Positions 44,240 to 57,700 of a stretch of DNA of 64,000 nt are shown piece by piece. Made by a program: the position numbers and the translations under genes. Below the pieces are notes generated by a model that was not told the origin of the DNA, searched no databases, and saw only the letters and a program-made list of their open reading frames with translations. The stretch covers positions 20,694,230 to 20,758,229 of the forward strand of contig CM076662.1 in the NCBI GenBank assembly GCA_038496675.1, read 5' to 3'. The DNA is from Rachycentron canadum. Taxonomy: Eukaryota; Chordata; Actinopteri; Carangiformes; Rachycentridae. How positions within the stretch are numbered: position 1 is the first letter of the stretch; each line of letters opens with the position of its first letter.

Positions 44240-46590
44240 TGACCTTAGGGTCAAGCCTTTTTCAAACGGTGATGGGAAACAGAAAAAAAACTTAAACTGC
44301 TACTTTGTTGTTTCGGTGCTGATGGATTTTGATGAATTCACAGGGATGGTATATTTTTACATATATAATATTAATCCATCCGGGAGAGAGGATCGTGTTT
44401 CTGTGTGGGGATGACATCAGCTCAGATTATTGCCTTCAAGTGACAGATATCAAGTCTTCCAGCCTCTAAAGAGTCGGTATTCACTTTAACAACTGGTGGC
44501 CACTTCCTGAGCTAAAACCAGCTGATGCATTTTGAAGTTCATGGAAGAATCACAGGTTCAGTCACCAGGGTGGTTTGGTCCCTTCAACAGCGTGTGCTGT
44601 TCGCCTATGGGGCGATCCACTTATTCGACATGTGCATGTCTAACAGTGTTTACAGAGCATTAAGTATGAAAATGTGCTTCATCCCAGTAATGTGGGAAAT
44701 TCAAACACGGTTCATGACATTCAGGATTCTCATGCTCAAGGCCGTCCATTGCACTGGTCACCTTCACAAAGGTTGTCTGACAGTTGAGTATTTCAGACAT
44801 TACTTATTTTTCCATACATACAGGCCTCATGCCCAGAACTAATTGATTAGCTCTTGGTGGCAATCCAGATCTGGGATTTCTGCCAACAGAGATAAGCTCT
44901 AACCATGAAACAAAAGGAGAGAGAGGCCTGATCCAAATTCAAAAGGAATTTTTTTTTTTTTTTTTTTTTTGCAGGCTCACGAAATCAATCCAGCTAAAAA
45001 ATTAATTGATTGGAAGCTTGTTGTGAAGTTTAAGTGCAAAGGAAGATGAAACGTGCGGCTTTGTTCTTCTGTATTTTATTTTTTATTTTTTTCTTCCTTT
45101 CCAGAGAACTTTTCATTAGAAACAGCTGAATGAAAGTCATGAATCCAACTCAGGAAATTCTTCATTTTGATTACGTACTTCGGTCCTACAGCCTTCTGCT
45201 ATTGCATCACTGTTGTACCCATAATGGGAATAAGGAATGGCCTTTCTGTTGTTTGTCACTGGCACTTCGCTAAAAGAGAAGCGGTGATTACAGACAATAT
45301 GATATGAAGTGTTCACCACCAAAAACCATTTGTTTTTATCACCATTCAGTTCATTTTCAATATCCCTAAAGAATAAACCCAGACAATGACGGTCTTCTGT
45401 CTACCAGTGGCTTCATCTGTTTACTATGTATTGAAACCATATCTGAATTTCATTGTGCACACTAAATTTGAACCTTCATCTTTAGGTTCAAATTCATCTT
45501 TTGATACTTCATCGCTCACTCCCTCATTTCCCATCACATATAGTTACTGCACATCATTTTCTCAGCAATGCTGTGACCCTTTTTCAAATTATATATATTG
45601 TCTTTTGAGATACAAAGCTACAAACAGCCATGTACAGTGAATCAAATCTCAATTAACAAGTAACATTATAGTCATTCCTTCAGCCTGTACAGCAGCTGCT
45701 GTATTAGATATAATAGCTCTCGCTATAATAGCTGTTTTGAGTCGCTGGTCTTTCTGGGAATCAGCAGTGACATGATGTAAGTACAGTAAATGAAGATAAT
45801 GAGTACCTAAGTTGTTCTGACCCGGTTTGTGAATCTGTGCCACTGCGCTACCCTTTGATATCCCGTCTCTACAGCAGATTTATAGAGGCTAGCCAGTGGA
45901 TCAAAACTCTTCATTGTAGTACAACCCAATTATCTGCTCTATCTTCATTCATTCCACCTTTGTTTTAAAGTACAGTATAGACCTCATTTACATATGGATG
46001 AGTAAAAAAACAAGTAACAAGAAACACATGAAGGAAAGTTAGATAACAAATGCAAATAGTAAACATAACAGTGAGCCAAATTAGAGGAAAAGTTGAAATT
46101 TAAGGAAGAAATGAAGCAATTAAAATTTAAGGCAAACGAATCAGGTAAAACAAAAACAGCTGGAAGTGAAATAAGATGAAATTAAATATTTAAAATGGCC
46201 CAAAGATAAAATTGAGATAAGCTTGAGATTGTTCTGCCTGTTACTCCTGGTTGCAGGTGCACAGTAAGGGAAAGACTGGATTTTCCAAGTTCATGTAAGA
46301 ACAGCCACTACCCACAACATAATCCCATCATGTTCAGTAAAGGCCCACTTAGAAAGACAGCAATGGGATCGTGTAAGGGGCCTTATGTATTTATACATAA
46401 GGAATACGTAATGAATAGAAACCAGTGTCTATTGCATCTTACGATGAGAGAAGGCAAATCAACCTTGGCATTCAATTCAAATGAATAAATCCTATTTATA
46501 GTTATAACCGTAACCAAGCACTTCAGAGTCGTAGCTGAGGTATAAATATATAAAACGTCATAATCCAGTATTGACAGGAAAGTTGCCTTA
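44240..46590. other. Non-coding stretch, no gene seen
   Basis: AT-rich sequence with a T tract at 44948-44970. Frames here show no splice context. The GTTCA-rich segment at 44530-44830 is complex but not open for long. Confidence 0.5.
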
Positions 46591-46600
46591 GTCAGTGCAG

Positions 46601-46633
46601 CAGACAGCATTAGCAAACAGCTAATGCTGTCTG
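46601..46633. repeat. Perfect 13-base-arm hairpin
   Basis: CAGACAGCATTAG (46601-46613), 7-base loop CAAACAG, then CTAATGCTGTCTG (46621-46633), the exact reverse complement. It is too short for a typical miRNA precursor. Flanks do not continue the pairing. Confidence 0.85.
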
Positions 46634-46639
46634 AAAATC

Positions 46640-49630
46640 AAAAGCTCCTGCAGGTGTCTGTAAGGACGATGTGGGATAAAACAGGGCAGAGCTGAATCAG
46701 ATATATTTGTGCGCAAATGCATCCCCCCCCCTCCATACAACATAAGTACATGCATCCATGTGTGTGTGTGTGGGCGGGGGGGTGAGGCTGAGGGGGCGGT
46801 GGTGGAGGGTGCAGGACGGTGAGAAGGGCTGACAGCACCAGCAGAAAAGCCTGCAGCGCTGTGTACGTGAAAGAGCTCGCCTCGCAAGTCTGCACAGGCG
46901 AAGCGGTTCGCGCAATCAGAGTCAGGGCAACCCCTGAGGTGACAAGTTGATTTGTTTCACACAATGAAAATGACCTGGTTTTTCGTACTCCCCCCCCCAC
47001 ACACACACACACACACTTTGCTCTTGATAAGGAGATCATGATGAAGAGAAATTAGCTTTTGAAGCATTTGATTTAATAACTGGTTCATTGGGTAAAAGGT
47101 CACATCAGGTCTGGACTGCATTGCTCAATATGCTCAACATTCAGTATTCATTCAGTATCACGTTGTCATTTTTATTATATTCATGGATGAATGAATGCCT
47201 CTGGATATGAGATGTGTGTACTAGACAACTGCTCGCTGTATAAACTGCTATAGGCATTGGACTGCTGTCCTTGTCACTATGTAATGTCAGTATGTCACTT
47301 GTCAACATGTCTGTTCACTAATATAGACAAACTGCTGCACTCACACTGTAGCCCTTAGAAACTAATCTTCTTGTGACTGGGCCGGGAAAACTGAACACTA
47401 TTCAGACTGCAGGGGAAATAGGTGCATAAAAGGCGAAGTGACTGAATCGGGCAAACAATGAAAGGGGCAACAGAAGATTGCCTGAGCTAAATCTCTTACA
47501 TGTCAGAGAAGCAGAGGCATGTCAGCTCCTGCACTGGCTCTTTTTTTTTTTTTTTCCACACAGCAACACCTTCTCTAGAGTTTCTCAGGGACAAGCAGGC
47601 ACAGGCAGACGGGCCCACATTACACCGTCGCTAATAACAGAAGCTGGAATCATGCCATGGGAAAAATGAATCTGTAACACTTTATTGTGGCTGTATCCCT
47701 GCCAGCCAGCATGTGCATGAAGCAATCATTCCAATTCTCAAAGGACATATCAGGCCTGGTCTGGTTTGGTCTGCACCTCTCTATCATGTGCCGTAACACA
47801 ACAGGGAATTACTATTGTATGGTACAACATGAATGTGATCCGTTGAAAAAATGCTCCCTATCTACAAGGAACAGGTTGAGCGGTGGTTAGCATTAGGCTA
47901 CTGTTAGCAGAAACCCAAAACTGAGTCAATGCAAAATCAGTTGGCAGCAAAAACTTCAAATTAAACAAAGACATCAAGCATCTTTCAAATGCACAGATCT
48001 CGAAGACAACCACTTAAATTTATGGCAAAAAAGTCTGCGAAAGTGGATGTGACCAGATGAATTGACTGACTTTGACTGACTGACTCTACGAGCATATGAA
48101 TGTTTTCAGATGTTATTCAGATATTAATGCAAATGAGCTTGAACGTGAATGTAGCGCCCGCAGCTGTGAACGAGAAAATGGGCCGACGTGCCATAAAAAT
48201 CTATCCAGTCTATGGAGCAGCTCCAACATTTGTTAAGATGTGACATCATCATCAATACTCCGCTCTTCATGTTACCTCACATTTTGAAAATGATGTCACA
48301 GATCTATAACATTAAATCAGAACAGTGTGTTTCGAGGTGGAATCCACTGCTCTGACTTGAAGCAGTGAAGCTTTTCTAAGTCCCTGACCTATAACTTGTC
48401 GGTCATAATGCCGAGCTGTCACGTCAGCCTGAGGCTGAGGTAATGCTTCTCCACTCTGCACTTAAAAAAAAAAAAAAAAAAATCTGCTCTGCTTCTATTG
48501 ACTGTGCTCTGGTACTTTTTAGCTTTGTGGATTTTCTTCTTTGATCCCTTACTTGCTGTGACATCCCTTAGCTCAGCTAATGACTATCATCACATTAAAA
48601 CATCAACAACATCACATCAAATTCGGGCAAACAAGGGATTTAGACAATGACTGAGGGAATATACATCCTATCTAATTATTGTTCACTGAAAAGGTTGCCC
48701 GTGAGTGTTGGAACCAAAAATAAACATGTCATAGCTTACCAGCTAGTTTGTTGGGCACAGGTCACAGGCTCATGCCTTGGCTTGGCTCATGGCTTTAAAC
48801 TTAAAAAAGATGACTTTGACTTCCTGCCACTAAATTTGGCATGAGATTAAGCAACCGACAGTGGATGTTGGGCAGTAATGCAGGAGTGAGTCATCGGTAT
48901 TGTCTCCTGTTTATTTGCCCCGGTTGCTGAACACACATGCCTGTCAGCAGCGCTCCAAATCACAAGTGTCTGGATATACATGACATAACCACTGCACTGG
49001 ATTAACTAAGAGTTTTGCTGCTCATGAGAACAGTATTTATTTTACTACAGGTAAACTCCACCCAGGCTTAGCAAAGGATTTAGCCTCTATTGCTTCAGCA
49101 GCACTTCACTATGTGATGTACCTGTAACTTATCATTACTGTATGTTGACATACTGGCGGCGTTATGTACTGCCGGTAGTCCTACCATCATTTTAATTGTT
49201 AATAACCTATTCTACAATCATGATAACATTAATTGACAGCAGTGATCATGTGAATACCTAAACCTGTCTAGACCTGAGTTCTCAGGCATTGATACGGATA
49301 CTTAAAAAACTCGTAACTCTTCCTGAATTGTCCACAACTGTGGGCATACAGCCGGGGATATTCAACATAAAAGAGAGAGGTTGGGAGATGGAAGAAAAAG
49401 ATGTCAATAGTACAAAACATTCACGGAAAATTCTTAACGACCATGTTCAGGGCATGTGCTGACATACAGCGGCGTGAGCTCATAAAATCCCTCAACTACA
49501 AGTTAAGACTCTGGAGCATGTTGTGTAAAACACATCAACAATTCAGAGAATGTCACCCTCATAAAACCGCAATGGTTGTTTGTTCAAATGCTTTAACAAA
49601 CACTGCATCTTGCATGTTTTCCTAGTAATC
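46640..49630. other. Non-coding stretch, no gene seen
   Basis: Contains a GT/G-rich tract (46760-46805), C7 and CA tracts (46991-47016), T tract (47540-47556) and A tract (48464-48482). A segment at 48180-48310 resembles decayed teleost repeat ('AAAATCTATCCAGTCTATGG'). Nothing exon-like. Confidence 0.5.
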
Positions 49631-49639
49631 AACCCTTTT

Positions 49640-50894
49640 AATAGCACCTTTTAAACTTTGCAGGTATGTGGACAGAGCGGATGGTGAGGAAGACATTAAA
49701 GGCCTGAGCCCGAGTGCAAGAGCTCACGGGCAGCAGAGCTATGGAGACGCTCTGCGTTTTCTTCCTCTTGCAATCAGTGTATGACGCACCATCCTTCACC
49801 ATCACGAATGCCTTGCCAAGAGAGGCCCCGCACTGGAAACTCCGGTCAAAACATCTCTGACACACTGTATCATGGTGCCACCTGTATATCTGTGAGTGTT
49901 GCTGACAAAGTAGAGCAGGAGAGATGGTAGAAGAGGCCAGCTAGCATGGTGTTGAGGAAGGCCATCACCTTGATCAGGGAGGGAGCCTGGCCTTTCTTTC
50001 TCAACCAGAGCACCACCGGTTCTGATGGTTCACACACCCTTTGTCCGGACATTGCACTGTGGTCATCATTTGGTTGAGCCGACAGTGTCGTGGAAAGGGG
50101 GGGGGGGAGGCCCACAGCAGAAAGGCCATGAAGTCCAGGAGAGCAAAGACAATGGAGGGCAGGCATGGCCGATCCCTGCGGAGGTCGGCTGCAGAGGTTT
50201 GGATTGCTGTCAGCTCTTGGCATGGACTGAGGCAGCGAGAAAATAAGGAGCTTCCAGGATGGGAGAGGCGGCAGAACAAACCTTGTTGGATATGATGTAG
50301 GCGCGAGGAGGGAAGCTGGAAGCCAGGAGCAGATGGGCAGTGTTTTTTTTTGTTGTTTTTTTTTTTTGCCACCACTGCCAGCCCACCAACTGGAGAGTGT
50401 CGTGGTTAAGGGTTGAAACAGTCAGTGAAGGTTTGGTACCACCTGATGACATCTGCTCCTGGCTGAAGGCACCAGTTACCTCATTAGGAAACCGGAGATT
50501 GCACCCCAACAGGTGTATGTCAAGACTTAAAATATGCAGAATCAGAAATGAGAAAATAGGAAATGGATAATAGATAAAAAAAAATACCAATGCTGACCAT
50601 TCTTATGCACGCCTTAGTGGATTTGTGTATGTGCCTGTGCATGTTTCAGTGTGCATGTGCATCTGATTCCTAATTGGTCCATGCTGGCAGAGGCACCTGT
50701 AAGAGATCCATCTCCTCCACAGGCACAGGGACCAAACGCCACAGCATCTCCCACACAGATGGACCCCGCAGCGGGCGGCCGTCCATGCAAACCCCCTGGC
50801 CCTCCACCAACGGATGGTGTATCACAGTGGGAATGTCGTTGCACATCAATCCCACAAAAGGCCTGGCAATGGCCTCAGCGATGGCATTTAGTTG
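49640..50894 (-). pseudogene. Interrupted coding-like sequence, unidentified
   Basis: I cannot name the source. On the minus strand, successive segments show coding-like codon choice (C/G third bases) but lie in different frames with stops between them. (1) 50894-50670 includes ARPFVGLMCNDIPTVIHH and RPLRGPSVWEMLWRLVPV, with a possible donor CAG|GTGCCT at 50697/50696. (2) About 50530-50400 includes LLGCNLRFPNE before AATGAG|GTAACT. (3) About 50320-50100 includes SIVFALLDFMAFLLW. (4) After an 11-base C run (50107-50097 in minus sense) the frame shifts and continues as SLIKVMAFLNTMLAGLFYHL. (5) 49865-49638 gives QRCFDRSFQCGASLGKAF and QAFNVFLTIRSVHIPAKF. Hydrophobic stretches in (3) and (4) could be membrane segments. 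Small introns, a homopolymer sequencing error and true decay are all possible. It could be a real multi-exon gene fragment, a pseudogene or a piece of a transposon. Confidence 0.45.
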
Positions 50895-52834
50895 TCACGT
50901 ATCAATGGGTGAGAAAGGCAGGGAGTTTCCTTTGTGTGTTTGCTTTAGCGGCGGAGGAATGAGCCTCTTGCACCAATAGTTGTTTTGTTTTGTTTTTTTT
51001 TGTGTCCACACGCTCCTGCTTAGTTACCTATATCTAGAAACAGGAAGTGACAGTTCAAATATTCATACACAAATATTCAAATACAAATTGCTCATGACAA
51101 TGTAATGAATTGTTACTCTGCAGGTTGAAGATTAAAATTAATTTATACAAGTATTGATTAAATATATAAATAACGCCTGTTTGTAAGGCACCATGCTTCA
51201 GATCAGTTATTAGTTTTATTAAGGTTTGGGATTATATGTAATATATGGTCTTAGATTACTACTTCGAATCCTTATATCTATGAAACCTATGTTTTAGCAA
51301 TGAAATTTGCACACGCGGTTCAAACTCGGAAGAGAATTCAGGTGACTGTCGTTGGCTAATGTTAGTTAAATGTTGGCTAAACCAGATATTAGCTAAACCA
51401 GTAACTAATTACCAGGCAAACAAGCGACAACATGCAAGTAAAACAACGGCAGAGTTTATCGCAAAGGCCAGCCGCCTCCCCATGCCTCCAAAATCCCAGG
51501 GAGCCTTGAAGCAAGCCGCAGAGTGGCACGAGGGCGAGTGACTGTGATGTGGTTGAACTTTACACCTTTTACACACTGCTCATTACTGCAGCACTGGACA
51601 CAAAGCTGAGCAGTCTCACTTTTTTTTTTTTTTTCTCTCTCTAATTACTTAAGATCCTGTTAAAATATATAGTTTAAAACTGATTATGAAAGTTGATTGG
51701 AAACATTTGGGATGATGCAAGAACATAAGTAAAAAAAATATAGCATAGGTGTAATTGTTTTTAGACATTTTAATATGGAAGATTTACATATTACAATGTT
51801 AATACAGACGATGATCAATAGTATTTATTATGTTTAGAGTACTTTTCTCTCACCAATTATTTGCCTGATATGATATGATGAGTTTTAAAAACTTGCTGTT
51901 ACTATCCAGCCTTATGTAAACCTTAGTCATAAAGCCCACAACCTAAAGTCTGATTGCAATCACCATAAAAAAAAAAAAAAATTCTTTGAAATCATGACAG
52001 TTACCACTAGATATGTATCTGTAAATAGCAGAATTCCCACGTTTAGATTTTACTGTAAAAACATTCATCAGTCCAGTGCTGACAGACCAATCCACAATAT
52101 TATTTACTCGGCTCTTCTCACTCTAAACAATAAAAGATGTGGAAAATATAATTGCATACTCCATTTTGCTGTTGATGGATGACAACCACAGCTCTAGAAA
52201 TACTATATACTACTACTATAATGTTTATTTTCTCATTGGCCTCCATGTTAGGTGGAGGCTTTTTCTCAAAGCATCATGCAGCTCCAGGGCGGCGAACATT
52301 TTCTATCATGGGTGGCCCCGGTGAAGATCAAATCCCAGAGCTGACATTATTGCTTCAGCTAATTAGAGGCTAGTTTACCCCGAAATGAAAATTCAGCGAT
52401 TGCGCACCCACCCTCTCGTCAGTCACAGCTCCAATGAAGTTTGGGAGTTAGCCTGCACACTTTCGTCTTAGCCCTCTCCTAAATTGCTTTTTGCAATTTA
52501 AAAAAAAAAAAAAACAAAAAACAGCAAAATGATTCTGTTGTCAATCATTTCTGCAACACTACGGAGCAGATATCCTATATTTATCTCGTTACCTCATCCC
52601 TTCATACTCATAAGCTCATGAGCTCAGTCTTCCTCTACACTTTTGCAGGGTAATGCAGCATTGTCAGAGAACAGAAGTAGGAGATCATGAACTAAATATT
52701 GGATTGTTGCACCTACTGAGCAACTTTAACGGATCTGGAATAGGATTTTTAACCAACTATTCCTTTAAGAGTCCAGGACTGTGTATGTAAAATAACACAA
52801 AGGAGGGATTTCACATGTTTCAACAGGTTGCAGA

Positions 52835-52866
52835 TGTGTGTGTGTGTGTGTGTGTGTGCGCGCGCA
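52835..52866 (+). repeat. (GT)n(GC)n tract
   Basis: GT array ending in GCGCGCGCAC, fully alternating purine-pyrimidine and therefore Z-DNA-prone. Confidence 0.85.
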
Positions 52867-53182
52867 CATGTGCGTGCCTTCATCCACCATTCTTCATCAG
52901 TGCCTCATCTTCAAAGTGAAATAACTTGGCTTGTGTCAAAGAGGCTGTTGAAACACATCAGGACACACACCTTTTTAAGTAGAGGGAGTAAATTAAATAT
53001 ACATGTGGTGTGGGGAGGGTGAGAAGGGTTGGGGGGGGGGGGGGTGAATGAATGAGTCGTCTCCTGTTATGTAACACACAGTGTTGTGTTCTGCAAAGCG
53101 TTGAGTAAGTGCCCGCTCGGCGTCGGAGGTCAGTGCTCAAGACATTTTGCTGGAGTAAGACTCCGGAGGAATGTCTGTGTTT

Positions 53183-53210
53183 GTGTGCGTGCGTGTGTGT
53201 GTGTGTGTGT
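53183..53210 (+). repeat. (GT)n microsatellite
   Basis: GTGTGCGTGCGTGTGTGTG array of about 28 bases. Confidence 0.85.
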
Positions 53211-53431
53211 TTCAGCGTTTTGGTTTAGTCTTAAGTGTCTCGCATGATTGAATAAACAGACAGAAGAGAACAGCAGAAAATCAAAGTAAGTTAAGGACAG
53301 GAGAAAAAAAAAAAAAAAAAAAAAACCGAAGGAAAGAAATAAAGAGAAAAAGAGAGCACAGACTTTGTAATGTCTCACAAGAAAGTAAGAAAAAAATCAA
53401 AACCAGAAAGAGAAAAACAGACTAGGAGGAA

Positions 53432-53490
53432 AAGAGAGAGAGAGAGAGAGAGAGTGACACACACACATACAGAGTGAGAGAGAGAGAGTG
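53432..53490 (+). repeat. (GA)n with CA interruption
   Basis: GAGAGA array, a short ACACACAC stretch, then GAGAGA again. Confidence 0.85.
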
Positions 53491-54689
53491 TGTTATGTAA
53501 CTTTGTCCTCAAGACACTCTGCCAAAACTTGGCTGGCCTCGCCTCTCTACTACAACGACAGAGATTTTCTCATGGAGCAGATTAAATGGCGTTCAAGCAG
53601 GAGACCAGCAGATGCACCATGGGATCCCAGTTTTTTCCAGCTGCCATAAACTGTAGTAAAACACCTCAGTGCACTCTGTATATGCTGCCTGAGGACTCTG
53701 AGCTGCAGCGAGTGGGAACAGAGAGTCTTCACTTACAAACCCTTCACTGAGATGAAATTTTAAAAGGTTTCTCCGTGAGGTCTGTTTGCCCCCCCCCCTC
53801 CGTTTAAAGCTCGTCCACTACTGGACTCCTGCCACTCCGGGTGCTTCTGCAGCGAATTACTGTGCGGAGTAGATGTAACCTTTTATGTGATTTGTGACTT
53901 ATTACGTAGTTTGAGCCCTTCTCTTCAAATCCAGACTCGTTTTCATAGAAGCTAAAGGGAGAGACGCTGAACTACAGAGCTCTCCGTCTGTGGCAGCTCC
54001 TTAACGACAGACAGCAAATTTGCAAAAGGAACTTGAAAAAAATGGAATCCCCTTTGTTTTTTAGGGAAATGGGTGATCCCTTCTTCTTACGAGCACAATA
54101 TCTGTATACATAAATTCTCCACAGGCATTTAAAACAATTTTCAAGCATTTCCGAGCTGCAGCGTTTGTGAGAGCAAAGTGAAGTTGATTAGAGGTCCTGT
54201 CAGGGGAAGTCCGTAAATTGACTGCAGCACACTTGACTTTTACAAACTCAGCCTGTGATGAATTAAACCAGAGAAAACCAAACAAGAACACGTCAAACCT
54301 CTGTTTTGCTGTGAGTCAGATTTTTCTGGACAAAATATAAAATAAATGCTGACTGAGGATTAAAAAGTCCCGGAGGATGTCATGAGGAAAGTTTTTGTTT
54401 TTTTGTTTTTTTTTGTTTTGTTTTTTTTCTATCTAAAATGACTAATTCCAGAGAGTGGGTGGATTTAAAAAAGGTTCAGAAAAACAGGGCTTATTGTGAA
54501 AACCCAACTTGAATGACTAAGAATCTGAACCAGCTGATTAAGCAGTTTCCCAAAGCCTAGTTAGAGGTAATGTGATCAGCTGTGTCTGCACAGGCCACAT
54601 AACAGCTTGACTTGTACTCCCTTTAACACAACTGGAAGCGTATTTTTACGTTTAAAGCTTGTTTTTCCTGCTAATTTTCCATGATCGGC

Positions 54690-54785
54690 TACTGCCTAAC
54701 TTCGGTTCAATACAAGTGTCAACCCCCCGTGACGTCACTTTGCGGAGTCTACGTCCATTTTTATGTACAGTCTGTGGCTCAATAA
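54690..54785 (+). repeat. Teleost repeat fragment ('GACGTCACTTTGCGGAGTC')
   Basis: CCCCGTGACGTCACTTTGCG and TACGTCCATTTTTATGTACA match the end of the repeat seen at 34330-34440 ('CGTCCATCTTTATATACAGTCTATGG'). Confidence 0.5.
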
Positions 54786-54789
54786 TTAG

Positions 54790-57700
54790 TATTAGTTGTT
54801 GTTATTATTATAATTATTATTATAGTATTAGTGTTTGTATGGAGAGTTTCTCTTTTCTAAAAGCTAAAACGTCGTCTCGACAGAGGTTGTTTTCCTTCGG
54901 TGAGGACGTAGCCAGAGATTCAAGGCAAGATGGAAAATCCTTATATAGGACAAAAAATATTAAAGCAAAACAAGCTACAACTACCAGTACAACTAGTAGC
55001 TCATTTTCTTTCAGTTAGATTTCCTCTTGTAGATGACAGCTCTGTACCTGTGTACCTTCACTGACATTTGTGCGTTTACTTACTATTTTGGCAGATTGAA
55101 ACTATATTAAATGCAAGAGGTCTATAGTGAGAAAGTTGGAGGGGTCCAGGGCTAAAAGCTAATTATTTCATCATTTTTATTTACCAAATTATTCATTTGA
55201 GAGAACAGATTATTTACTTTCCGGGTACAACTGACTAAATTGTGATAATATGTGTATGCTGAGACCACAAAGCAGTAATTTTGGGAAGTGATTGGTAATT
55301 TGAGGAATGAAACAACTGCTTTGAGAGATAGGAAGCTGTTTTATGCTGCAGCACGGATGGTAAGAGTTTCCATTAAACGTTAAATTGTACTTAAATCAGC
55401 TTTTTGTGCAATTACGGGGCGTTAACAAAAGTTAAGCATTTTAAATGTTACCCTGAACCTTCACACTCTCTGTCCAATCATGTCATCCAATCATGTGTCC
55501 CTTACTATCTTCCTCTAACAACTCCGCTCTCCCATTTACTGCCTAATTGGGCTCTCAAGGATAATTGCCTATTTGTTTGTTTGTGTGAGCGATCGAGAGT
55601 CGGGCTCTAACAGTGTGCGTGCACGTCTTTTTGCTACACGCACGTGTGTCTGTGTAGCTGCATTTGCATGACTGGCATTTCCGCGTGTGCACTTGTGCGC
55701 GTGCGTGCGTGCGTGCGTGTTTGAAATGGCCCCCGTCCTCAATGTTAATGTCAAGTGCGAGCGAGGTAGATCTATGGCAGGTGTGAGAACAGCTTGAGGC
55801 CTGTGTCATTAGCCCGCCACCGGTGTCACTCCGTCCTGTGCCGATCCGGCCTGGCGCCATCCATCCACCAAATGCCGCACACACTCTTTTATTATTAAAG
55901 TGTGTATTCACTGCAAAATGATTTAATGCTGGACAAGTGCTGGTCTCTGTTTGTGAATGTTAAACTGGTTATGGAGGAACCTGAGGCGGACTCCATGAGA
56001 AGCTGGCTCCACTTTGTTTTTAGCTGATGTTTATCCAGGCTTCTACCCAGCTGCCCTTTAATGTAATTTAACAGTGCATGTCGGGAGATTTTATTTTTTT
56101 TTAACTTGTTTGCTTGTGGATTTGACGTGTTTTCACTGTCCTATCTAGGATGACTGTCACGCTCCATATGACCGGTGGTTACATAAAGGCGGAAACAAAA
56201 ACAAAAATGCATTGTCCTCCAGAAGATTAGAAAGAAAGTGAAAAGTGAGAGGGGCGCAGTAGGTGTTGACGTGTGTCGTTTGACACTTTTGAATGTGCAA
56301 GAGTCCACTCAAGCCGAGGCTTCGGCACCGAGAAGGAAGAGAATTGGGACAGAGCGACAGACTGCCCCGGTAAGCCCTTGGCACTGTCATCACACTGCAT
56401 TGTGGGTAACGCCGCATGACACGACCACAGGAGTCGGAAAATGAATTTTCCACCCTGGGTGCGTGGCTTTGGGGTGATTAACAAGGTAAATGTTACTCAA
56501 TACTAATTAACACTTATTGATGCTGATTAATGTGCATTTAAGTCGCCATAAATGTTTAATTCTTGTTAGATGCAGATGCAGAGAATGGAAACCCCCCCCC
56601 CCCCCCTCAGTGGTTTTACCTTGAACTAATTTATGTGCATGCTTAATAAAGCAGTGGTAATAAGCAGCCTCTGGTCTTAAGGAAAAATTTGATTTTCAGT
56701 CAATGAACAGTACCTTAACTTTTTCATGTCAGCACAATTAACAGCTGAAACCGAGCGAACAACAAACCAGTTTTCCTTTATTTCACTGACAGGCAGCATC
56801 TCTGTGGTCTGTCCTTTGGCCATCATACTATAAATTTGCAAGAAATGTGTTCAGCCTTTTTTTTTTTTTTTTATCCACAGAGAAGCTTTGCTGAACATGC
56901 ACCATTGTTTTTTTTTTTTTTTTCCCAACCTCCTGCTTGTCATTCATAAAGTTACACACAATCCAATCTGAACCCTGCTGCTACGTACACGCACAGTTTG
57001 CTGCAGTGATATAAACACTTAGCACTATTACCAAAGGAAGAGATGCAAAAATACTCTATTGCAGGGATTACGGGACCTGCATCCAAACTCTGGTCCTCGT
57101 CAGAATGACATGAAAATCTAGCAGAAGTGCAGATAGAAGCCAGTTTGGAGAGTTTCCCCTGCAGGTTGGAGAAAACTTTGATTTTTGTAAACCTTTCTAA
57201 AGGCCCCTTTTTCCACTGGTCAAAAAAAGCAGCAAAAAGACCTGCTAACATCGGACTTTTTGTCTGCAATCGAAAAGGCTGCAATCAGCATTCAGAGCCG
57301 GGTCAAATGACATGTGCATTAGACACCGGTATTTATCAGCTCCAGCTCTGATCGGCACTGATGTAAACACAACATCCAAGCGCCATGATTTTGAGCCCTT
57401 TCCCCCTGCTGTAACGTCTCTCAGAGCACAGACAAAGAGCTGTCACCCGTCCAGCAGTGCTGTTAACCAGAAACACAGCAGCTACAGCCTTGTGACCTAA
57501 AGCTCCAAAGTGAATATAAAAACACACACGTCACTGGTCGAAGCGTCTCACGTGGGACTCCGGCTCTTTTTCCAGGAGCACCAACGAGGAGATGAGACGC
57601 GACAGATCAATCATATCAGTTCGGAGGCTAGTAACTCACAGTTGTCTGCATCCCAATGGAAATGGGGTGAATCAGCTTTGGTAGCGAGAAAAAAAAACAA

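Larger units (their letters stand above)
50980..54680. other. Non-coding stretch, no gene seen
   Basis: AT-rich, with T tract (51621-51634), A tracts (51967-51980, 52500-52514, 53304-53325), GT tract (52835-52858), a 13-base G run (53032-53044) and GA-rich sequence (53400-53490). A 60-codon frame at 51359-51541 is unsupported. Confidence 0.5.

Noticed and set aside
46601..46633. miRNA precursor
   Set aside because: Hairpin of 33 bases is too short and flanks do not extend the stem.
50651..50979. Two plus-strand frames of about 100 codons opposite the 50.7 kb coding-like segment
   Set aside because: Proline/serine-rich shadows; the minus strand shows the better codon bias.
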